From Roseivirga sp. UBA6052 (GTDB lineage: Bacteria; Bacteroidota; Bacteroidia; Cytophagales; Cyclobacteriaceae), in assembly GCA_002427755.1 (NCBI GenBank), contig DIYO01000004.1, positions 434,001 through 498,000 of the forward strand: 64,000 nucleotides of DNA. The letters are read 5' to 3'. Numbering within the stretch: the stretch's first letter is position 1; every line of letters begins with the position of its first letter. The translations under genes were made by a program, and so were the position numbers. The notes beneath the pieces are model-generated. The model had not been told where the DNA came from, searched no databases, and saw only the letters and a program-made list of their open reading frames with translations. Below are positions 23,789-32,000 of the stretch, in pieces.

Positions 23789-25495
23789 ATGGATAAGATT
23801 TCCCCAGACTACGTAAAAAAGAGATACAAGCAGGTACTTCCAGGAGGTATTAATGAATGGCCCGTAGTCAACTTCAGCAGAAATAGAGAACGTATTGTAA
23901 GAGAAGTTGCTGAAGAAAGTATTAAACAAATAAGGAAGTTAGCCCCTACTCGAGAGGCCCTTATCGAGGAAATTGAAACCACAGTATTTAGAGAGAAGCT
24001 AAGAATTAAGCGAAACCCTTGGGCCGTAGATCCAGAGGATGAAGGCAAATTCTTAAGTAGAATTAAAGCGAGTCTTTTAGATATCTCTCAAATGGAGGAC
24101 CATGAGGCTATTGATGAGGCACTTGATGATATTTTGGAAGAAATGGTCATTCGTTATTCAGATGAAATAGCGGGTAACTTTAAGAAATCGAGATACCGAA
24201 TGGTAAGACGTTTGATCACATTCGGTTTTGCTAGACTGTTAAATGCATCACGCGTGCGGGGTATTGGCTCAATCTTCAGCAGCCAGTATACCATGCAAGA
24301 CAAAATTCACATTACGGGCGAGGTTGAGGAGTTAAGAGAGCTTACCAAAAAAGGCACCATCATTATGGTACCTACTCACTTTAGCAATCTGGATTCCATA
24401 CTTATTGGATGGGTAATAAGCGCACTTGGCCTACCCGCCTTTATTTATGGTGCGGGCCTTAATCTGTTTAACATCAGAATTGTGGCTTACTTTATTAATA
24501 GCCTTGGAGCCTATAAAGTAGACAGAAGAAAAAAGAACCTAATCTATCTGGAAACACTTAAAGCACATTCCAGGATAGCAATTCAGCTAGGTTGTCATTC
24601 TCTATTCTTTCCGGGTGGCACGCGTTCAAGGTCCGGTAAAATTGAGAAGAGACTAAAGCTTGGTTTACTCAGTACAGCAATAGAAGCACAGAGGCTCAAT
24701 TTTGAGAAGGAATCAGAAGAATCCGGTAAGAAGGTATTTATAGTTCCAGTAACACTGAATTATAACTTTGTTCTAGAAGCACCAAGCTTAATTAGGCAAT
24801 ACCTGAGACTTCAGGGTCAAGAACGCTATTACACGGAAAACGATGAGTATTCAACCTCTTACAAAATAGCTGCCTTTTTAATAAAGTTCTTTACTAAGGG
24901 TTCAGACATATCTGTTTCTATAGGTAAGGCCATGGACGTCTTAGGTAACTATGTAGATCAAGAGGGTAATAGTTACGATAAGAGTGGAAGGCTGATCGAT
25001 ACGAAAGAGTATTTTACTCAAGACGGCTCAATAGTATCGCATAATCAGCAACGAGAAGATGAATACACCAGAATGCTGAGTGAGAAAATCGTTGACGAAT
25101 TTCATCGCATTAATAAGGTATTCCCGAGCCATTTAGTAGCATTCTGCGGGTTTGTAATTCTTCAAAAGAAGTTCAGAAAACTAGACCTCTATAACCTCAT
25201 GCGTTTGCCGGAGGATGAATTAATTATTCCCTATGAAGAATTCTATTCTACATTTCAGAACCTGCTGAATAGAGTACACAAAATGTACAATAAGGGTAAA
25301 GTGAGCATTTCCCCTTCTTTAACTGGAGACCCTGATGAAATCATTAGGCAAGGACTAAAGAATGTTGGTATGTACCATGCCAAGAGACCTCTGTTGATAA
25401 ACAAGCAAGGCGATTTGACAACACAAGACATCAATCTCCTTTTTTACTATCACAACCGATTAGTTGGTTATAACCTAGAGCAATATGTCGAATAG
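23789..25495 (+). CDS. Glycerol-3-phosphate/lysophosphatidate acyltransferase (PlsB/PlsC superfamily)
   Basis: The 568-residue acyltransferase has the HX4D catalytic motif His197-Asp202 (THFSNLD) and the substrate-binding FPGGTRS at 274-280 in place of the usual FPEGTRS. A long N-terminal helical region and an unrecognised C-terminal region of about 200 residues surround the core, as in PlsB-type glycerol-3-phosphate acyltransferases rather than the compact PlsC. The next gene, overlapping by 11 bp, is gpsA, which makes glycerol-3-phosphate. This strongly suggests the first acylation of phospholipid synthesis, probably at the inner membrane surface. The Glu-to-Gly change in the FPEGTRS motif is notable. 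Exact acceptor unproven. Confidence 0.82.
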   Translation: MDKISPDYVKKRYKQVLPGGINEWPVVNFSRNRERIVREVAEESIKQIRKLAPTREALIEEIETTVFREKLRIKRNPWAVDPEDEGKFLSRIKASLLDISQMEDHEAIDEALDDILEEMVIRYSDEIAGNFKKSRYRMVRRLITFGFARLLNASRVRGIGSIFSSQYTMQDKIHITGEVEELRELTKKGTIIMVPTHFSNLDSILIGWVISALGLPAFIYGAGLNLFNIRIVAYFINSLGAYKVDRRKKNLIYLETLKAHSRIAIQLGCHSLFFPGGTRSRSGKIEKRLKLGLLSTAIEAQRLNFEKESEESGKKVFIVPVTLNYNFVLEAPSLIRQYLRLQGQERYYTENDEYSTSYKIAAFLIKFFTKGSDISVSIGKAMDVLGNYVDQEGNSYDKSGRLIDTKEYFTQDGSIVSHNQQREDEYTRMLSEKIVDEFHRINKVFPSHLVAFCGFVILQKKFRKLDLYNLMRLPEDELIIPYEEFYSTFQNLLNRVHKMYNKGKVSISPSLTGDPDEIIRQGLKNVGMYHAKRPLLINKQGDLTTQDINLLFYYHNRLVGYNLEQYVE

Positions 25496-26519
25496 TAAAG
25501 TTGGAGTAATTGGGGCTGGTAGCTTCGGCACAGCCGTGGCAAATAAACTAGCGAACAACCGAGATGTGATCTTATATGCTCGCAACTCGGAAAGTGTAGA
25601 GCGCATAAGAAGTGAAAGGAAATCAGCTGGTCAAGAACTGCACGAAAGTATCCAGATCACAAATGACCTTGAGGAAGTTGCGAAAAAATGCAACGTAATA
25701 TTTCCAGTGGTGCCTTCATCTAATTTTAGAAAAATGATGATCGATTTAGCGCCTTACTTAAGGCCGTATCATATGTTGATCCATGGCACTAAAGGGTTAG
25801 ACCTCAAAACTCCAAAGAAAAAAGGACCTGACTTTGAATTGGACCGCAACCATGTCTTCACTATGAGTGAAGTTATCAAACAAGAAAGTGTGGTTGTAAG
25901 AGTCGGTTGCATGGCAGGCCCGAATCTAGCTTCTGAATTAGCCACTGGCCATCCTGCTGCAACTGTTATTGCCTCTCCTTTTACAGAGGTAATTAATGAA
26001 GGGAAAGCATTACTAAGATCAGAGAATTTTCAAGTCTATGGCAACACCGATCTTAGAGGTGTAGAGCTGTGTGGTGTACTTAAGAATATAATTGCAATTG
26101 CCTCGGGAATTCTTTCAGGGCTAGATCTTGGGGAGAACTCCAGAGGTTTGCTTGTAAGTAGAGGCTTGGTGGAGATGATCTATCTGGGCCAGGCTCTGGG
26201 CGGAGAAATCTCCTCGTTTATAGGATTGGCGGGAGTCGGTGATTTGGTAGCCACCACTACCAGTTCCAACAGTAGAAATTATACCCTAGGCTATAAAATT
26301 GCTAAAGGAAAAGACCTAAAAACGGCTATGGATGAGATGGATGAAGTAGCAGAAGGAATCAACACAATCAAGACCGTTAAGAACTTGTGCGATAGCCAAG
26401 GACTTAAGCCTGTTATCACCGAAATCTTATATCGAATACTCTTTGAAGGATTATCAGCTCAAGATGGCGTGTCTCAGCTAATGCGCTATCAAGGCAATAT
26501 TGATATCGACTTTCTTTAA
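25485..26519 (+). CDS. gpsA: Glycerol-3-phosphate dehydrogenase (NAD(P)+) GpsA
   Basis: GpsA reduces dihydroxyacetone phosphate to sn-glycerol-3-phosphate for phospholipids. The 344 residues begin with the Rossmann loop VGVIGAGSFGTAVA. Further motifs are VVPSSNFRKM, HGTKGLD, MAGPNLASELA, the catalytic lysine in CGVLKNIIAIASG, and GLAGVGDLVATTTSSNSRNY, all typical of GpsA. The coding sequence starts inside the acyltransferase gene (11-bp overlap), so the two steps from triose phosphate to an acylated glycerol are translated together. Its TAA stop overlaps the stop codon of the convergent M48 protease gene. Confidence 0.96.
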   Translation: MSNSKVGVIGAGSFGTAVANKLANNRDVILYARNSESVERIRSERKSAGQELHESIQITNDLEEVAKKCNVIFPVVPSSNFRKMMIDLAPYLRPYHMLIHGTKGLDLKTPKKKGPDFELDRNHVFTMSEVIKQESVVVRVGCMAGPNLASELATGHPAATVIASPFTEVINEGKALLRSENFQVYGNTDLRGVELCGVLKNIIAIASGILSGLDLGENSRGLLVSRGLVEMIYLGQALGGEISSFIGLAGVGDLVATTTSSNSRNYTLGYKIAKGKDLKTAMDEMDEVAEGINTIKTVKNLCDSQGLKPVITEILYRILFEGLSAQDGVSQLMRYQGNIDIDFL

Positions 26520-27760
26520 TTTTTTAGATAAGCTTCCATAGCATTCAAGCGCTGCAACAGTGGCGGATGAGAATAATTCATAAATACGAATGCTGGGTGA
26601 GGTGTAAGATTACTCAAACTAGAAACAGACAACTTTTTTAGTGCTGCCATCAATGGTTTGGCATCGTAGGTAGTTGACGCAAAGGCGTCTGCTTCAAACT
26701 CATTTTTTCTACTCAGGACATTCATTAACAGACCGGTAAGTCTGGAAATTGGAGAATACAGAATTCCGAAAGCAATTAGATTAATATGAATAGCCAAACG
26801 ATCAGCACCAAGTGCTTCACTTAAGTCTAGATTGAAAATAAATAGAGACAGTATGAAGAGCGTGATTGCCATCTGGATAACACCTAAAACAAGCCCCTGA
26901 ATGATGTGTTTCTTTTTAAAATGACCGACTTCATGTGCCAATACCGCTACCAACTCTTCTTCAGAGTGGTCATTAATCAGAGTATCATAAAGAACGATTT
27001 TCTTTTTTCTGCCAAGTCCAGAAAAGAATGCATTTGCCTTGCTCGATCTTTTAGATCCGTCAATCACATAAATGCTTGTCAAAGGGAAAGCTACACTTTC
27101 AGCATACTTCTGAATTTTAGATTTCAATTCACCATCTTCCAACGGTGTAAGCTTATTAAAGAGTGGCAGAATTAGAGAAGTATAAAATACATTCATGAAA
27201 AGCATAAAGCTTGTAATGAGAACAAGCGCGTAAATCCAAAAATTAGCTCCCAGCTCATTGATTAACCAGAGTAAAGCATAACCAAGTATACCACCCATTA
27301 CAATAGCTAAAACATATCCCTTAATCTTATCCAAAACGAATGTCTTGAGAGTGGTTTTGTTGAAGCCGAACTTCTCCTCAATCACAAAAGTGGAGTAATA
27401 AGAGAATGGCAAATTGATCATGTCAGACAACAAGAAAAGAACGCCAAAGTAAACCAAAGATTGAATAATCGGATCGCTAACCCAGCTAGAAACCATACCA
27501 TCTACAACTCCAAAAAGACCGAAACTCAATACGACCAAAGTTAAAGCAGTACTAAACAATGAAGTAATAAACCCAAAGCGCGTTCTTGCTGACTGATACT
27601 TCTGCGATTTCTGATACTCCTCTTCATTATAAAGGCCTTTTAGCTTGTCAGGCACTTCATTTTTAGAAGACTTGTAATTCAAAAAGGAAAGCGATTGATC
27701 AATGACATAATCAAATAGCACTAAACCTATAATGAGGTAAAGCAAATCAGTAGCGTACAT
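26516..27760 (-). CDS. M48 family metallopeptidase (Ste24/CAAX protease 1-like)
   Basis: The 414-residue integral membrane zinc protease has several N-terminal membrane segments (about 5-20, 65-85, 100-120, 147-170, 175-200), then the zinc-binding helix HEVGH (276-280, with Glu277 catalytic). Two more membrane segments and the third zinc ligand in NEFEADAFA follow, and NYSHPPLLQRL near the C-terminus is typical of Ste24p/HtpX relatives. Bacteria lack prenylated CAAX proteins, so the role is probably membrane protein quality control. The eukaryote-like length sets it apart from HtpX (about 290 residues). It lies 6 bp downstream of the PorP/SprF gene. Confidence 0.9.
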   Translation of the reverse strand: MYATDLLYLIIGLVLFDYVIDQSLSFLNYKSSKNEVPDKLKGLYNEEEYQKSQKYQSARTRFGFITSLFSTALTLVVLSFGLFGVVDGMVSSWVSDPIIQSLVYFGVLFLLSDMINLPFSYYSTFVIEEKFGFNKTTLKTFVLDKIKGYVLAIVMGGILGYALLWLINELGANFWIYALVLITSFMLFMNVFYTSLILPLFNKLTPLEDGELKSKIQKYAESVAFPLTSIYVIDGSKRSSKANAFFSGLGRKKKIVLYDTLINDHSEEELVAVLAHEVGHFKKKHIIQGLVLGVIQMAITLFILSLFIFNLDLSEALGADRLAIHINLIAFGILYSPISRLTGLLMNVLSRKNEFEADAFASTTYDAKPLMAALKKLSVSSLSNLTPHPAFVFMNYSHPPLLQRLNAMEAYLKN

Positions 27761-27766
27761 GAAATA

Positions 27767-28828
27767 TTAGTTTTTAGGACACGGAATCCTCCATCGATCT
27801 CTAGGTACTTTGAGCGGCTTATTCCAGTCAAAGAAATATGCCATTGAGAATTCGTGAGCTCCTCCTGCTTCAATACCAAGTTCCGAAAGGGTGTAATCAA
27901 AACTGTATCCGATATTGAAATTATTGGTTGTAACACCCAGCGTGAAAATTAAGGATTCAACAGTACTTAGCGTAACATTACCAGTTGGTAAGACCGATTC
28001 ATTTTGTCTAAATGGATTACCTCGGTAACCTATACCAAAATTGATAGGCTCTAAATACAGATACCCGCCAAGGTCGAGTTGAGTAAATTCTCCCTGTTGC
28101 TTATACTGAAAAACAGGTGTAAAGCTTCTTTCAGCATAGGTATATGTTAAATCTTTTCTTAATGGACCCCGACCAATGGTAAATTTATATCCTCCGTGAA
28201 TCGTTATTCTTCTCGGTAGCGGGCTATCACCATCAATTAGTGATTGATTAGGTTCCGTTAAATGTTGTACAGCTGCCCCTAGAAAGAGTCTTCTCGAAAA
28301 CAATAGACCGCCTAAACTCACATCTCCATAGTTAATACTCAAGCCACTCCCCACAATTGAAGGGTCCGTAACTGTTCTATCGATAGCACCTGTGATCGGA
28401 TCAATCTGGTTAGCAAAGACTAAATTTTGAAAACCTGCATTTCTGTTAAAGAAGCTGTATTGGATTCCTGGCCTAAACACTAGGTTGTCGTTTAACTTTA
28501 ATTGATAGGCATAACTAAAACCAATATTTGTGGATTGTAATCCTTGAATTCCTTCCCTATCAGTAGTTACAATTAAACCAATACCACTGTTAGCACTAGG
28601 AATGAAATGGTCTGCATAAAAAGAGAAAGTTTGGAATGAAGCTTCCAAGTTCGGCCACTGGTTTCTGTAATTCACACCCATTCGGGTATACTCAGATGCT
28701 CCTGTGAATGCAGGATTAATATAAAGTGGCGCAGCATAAAACTGAGAGAATTGAGGATCTTGCGCTTTTAACTCAAAAGTCGCACTAATGACCAACACAT
28801 TAAATAATAGGATTAATACTCTCCTCAT
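27767..28828 (-). CDS. PorP/SprF-family type IX secretion membrane protein
   Basis: The 353-residue protein has a signal peptide (about 1-22, ELKAQ), followed by the family hallmark DPQFSQFYAAPLYINPAFTG and alternating beta strands predicted to form an outer-membrane barrel. In Flavobacterium johnsoniae, SprF is needed for surface delivery of SprB, and PorP/SprF paralogues sit beside large T9SS type B cargo genes. Exactly this layout occurs here: a 1776-residue type B cargo gene starts 216 bp away on the other strand. A strong AAAAGGAG sequence precedes the ATG closely, unusual for this phylum. The M48 protease follows at 6 bp and may be cotranscribed. Confidence 0.92.
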   Translation of the reverse strand: MRRVLILLFNVLVISATFELKAQDPQFSQFYAAPLYINPAFTGASEYTRMGVNYRNQWPNLEASFQTFSFYADHFIPSANSGIGLIVTTDREGIQGLQSTNIGFSYAYQLKLNDNLVFRPGIQYSFFNRNAGFQNLVFANQIDPITGAIDRTVTDPSIVGSGLSINYGDVSLGGLLFSRRLFLGAAVQHLTEPNQSLIDGDSPLPRRITIHGGYKFTIGRGPLRKDLTYTYAERSFTPVFQYKQQGEFTQLDLGGYLYLEPINFGIGYRGNPFRQNESVLPTGNVTLSTVESLIFTLGVTTNNFNIGYSFDYTLSELGIEAGGAHEFSMAYFFDWNKPLKVPRDRWRIPCPKN

Positions 28829-29044
28829 ATCTCCTTTTAAACAACTAAACGCTCTTAACCCCTAAACGTATTACATTTATTAATAATTATTTCAATTATT
28901 CTAAGCTTTAAACTTCTTAAACGACAAGAAGTTTTACATTATCTTAGGGCTGCCTTTTGAGGCGTTGAATATAATAAAAAGTCTAAGAATGGCGTAATAG
29001 GGATAAGAATTCGCCAATTACTTTCACTAATAGAAAAGAATAGC

Positions 29045-32000
29045 TTGTATAACCTAAAACGAACCCTTCTAACTACGGTCATTTTATTAATGGCATATAC
29101 TGGTTTGGCACAAGACTATACCAGGCATAATTGGTTTTTTGCAGGCAATGATCAAGGTATTCTGTTCGGCAAGGATGCAGAGGCAAATTCAATTATTTTC
29201 GATGGCAAGAATCCTCAAACCAATAATGGGGAAAAGGTAACTGCCACTGATGCGATCACAGGTGACCTCATTTTCTATTCGGATGGTCTAAATATCTACG
29301 ATGGTACCTATCAAGTAATGCCGAATGGCAATAATATTCAGACCGATCCCAATGGAATTCAGGCTTTAGCAACTAGTCCTGTACCTGGTTTGAATAGCGA
29401 AGACCTATTCTATATGTTCCATAAGAATGCCTCAGGAGAAATTTTATACACTATTGTAGACCGAAGTATTCAAGGTAATAGAGCGCCAGAAGGTCTACCA
29501 TCAGGCGATGTAATTACAAGCAGGAAAAACCAATCAACCGGAATTGCCAACCGAGGTGACGGTATGATTACTATAGGTTCAGAAGACATGACCACGTTTT
29601 GGTTAATCACCCAAAACTTGGCCGATAGTACAATTCAAATTCATGAGATACCACCTGCAGGTGGCGCATTTATAAGCGTTGGCACAATCAATCTAACCAA
29701 TCCTATAATTGTGCAACACATGGCTTATCATCAATTGACAGGCCAAATCGCGTTGCTACCATCCAATAATAGCAACATTGAAATCATCCAATTTACCAAT
29801 GGCTTTTCGGGCCCAAGCTTGAACTCGGTAAGAACCATCTTGAATAGTTTTGTTTTTGGAGAGGATTTTGGAGGAAGCCCAGGCTGGTCATATACAGGAC
29901 AATTTCTCTACTTTTCTAGGAATACAACAACCAATGGGAATGTATTCAGATCAGATGTATTTGATACTAACCTTTCAGCATCAATAGAACAAGTTTTATC
30001 AACTCCGGTAACAGAAAGTCTCAGTTTGCAGCTGGCTCCCGATAGCACAGTTTATCATATCTACAGGAATGCAGCTGGCGGAGACAGACTTTTGGCAAGA
30101 ATAGATAGAACCGATAGTCTCGATGTAGCAGAACTACTTTATGAACCAGAGCTGTTTGAATCAGCTGATGTAAGTTCCGATTATTTCACACAGTTCGGTC
30201 CAATGGCTCCCATTCAGCCCGATATTGAAATAGAAGTTGGAAATGGTCCTTTCTGTATGAACAATCCTGTTCAGTTCTTTCCGGCATTTGATCCCTCAAC
30301 AGCTATTCCTGATAATTATTTCTGGGATTTCCAGCCATTTGGAGTTACCTCAGATTTACAATCTCCAGTCGTGACATTCGATCAAGCAGGGGTACTCACA
30401 GCCTCCCTATTTGTAGAAATTAATGGACGAACTTATCCGGCATCGAATAACCCTTTTGTTCGAGAAATTACCGAAAATGACATTCAAGTATCGCTTCCTG
30501 ATACCACAATATGTGAAGGCGAAACATTAACCTTAGACGCTGAGCCGCAAAATGGAGGACAAGGGCAGCAAGGCGGTGCCTCTGGAGGACCTTATACTTA
30601 TTTATGGAGCACGGGAGAAACCACTTCTACCATTGATGTGACAGAGACTGGTGATTATTGGGTTGTGATAACCCCAAATACCGGCTGCCCAATTTATGCT
30701 ACTGCAAGAGTACAAGTTTATGCTGATGAAAGCACTACAGCCAATATCTGGTACTTTGGCTTTGGAGCGGGCCTAGACTTTAATGAGGTTGAAGGATTAG
30801 ATCCTCCTCCGCGGAGTATTATTGATCCGCATGCCATGGATGCCCCGGAAGGCACCTCTACCATATCCGATGCCAATGGAGATGTACTGTTCTATTCCAA
30901 TGGATCAACCGTTTGGAACCGAGAGAACACAGTCATGCCGAATGGAACAGATATCGGTGGCGATAGTACCTCAACACAATCTGTCATCATTTTACCATTC
31001 ATAGAGGACGAAACGCTCTATTACATCTTTACCACAGAAGAAGTCTATGGCACGAATACTTACGAGCTGAAATATACTCTGGTAGACATGAAGGAAGACA
31101 ATGGACGTGGAGACGTATTGCTAAAAGATGTGGTACTCTTTAGTAAGTCTACAGAAAAAATTGCCGCTTATGAGGGAGGCAATGGCTATTGGCTCTTAAC
31201 TCATGAATATGGCAACAATACGTTTAGAGCATACCCGATAACAGAAGAAGGAATAGGTTCGCCAGTACTTTCATCAGCGGGAGGCATCCATTCATTTAAT
31301 GATCCGTTAAGTGGTCAAGCAGGCATGAAATTCTCTCAGGCAGGAGATAGATTAGCGGTGGCTATAATTGAGGATACTGAAGATTATGTAGAAGTCTTCG
31401 ACTTTGATCCTGAAATCGGAGAAATTATTGAATTCAATTATAGAATTGATTTAAACGAAGGTGGACCAGGTAATGATGAGGTTTATGATGTGCATTTCTC
31501 TACCGGTGGTAGAAAGTTATACGCCACTTTGAATAATAGAAATACAGGTTCAGCTGGAGGAAGAATTCTGGAATATAGGGTAGATACCTTTTCCACTGAA
31601 ACTACCAGATTAAATTCTCGTGCAGACATTACAGCTGGTGCTGGGTTGAGTGTAAACTATGGCCAAATCCAAACCGGCCCTAATGGCGCATTATACGTAG
31701 CCGTTGAAACACCTGGCAATCAAGCTGGATCTACATTTGTCTCGCAAATTAATCCAAACGAAGACACTTTAAGTTTCTCAGGTTTTACTCCTCAGGCTGT
31801 TCAACTGACTACAGGAAATTCCAGATTGGGACTACCTAACTTTGTTCAGAATAATTCTAACCCTCAAGATGAACCAACAATATCGGCTGACAGCATAGTC
31901 TGTGTAGAAACGCGAGTAGGTTTATCGGGATCGGGTACATCAGATATAGACGAATATCAATGGACCATTACGAATCAAGCTGACAACAGTACGGTATTTA

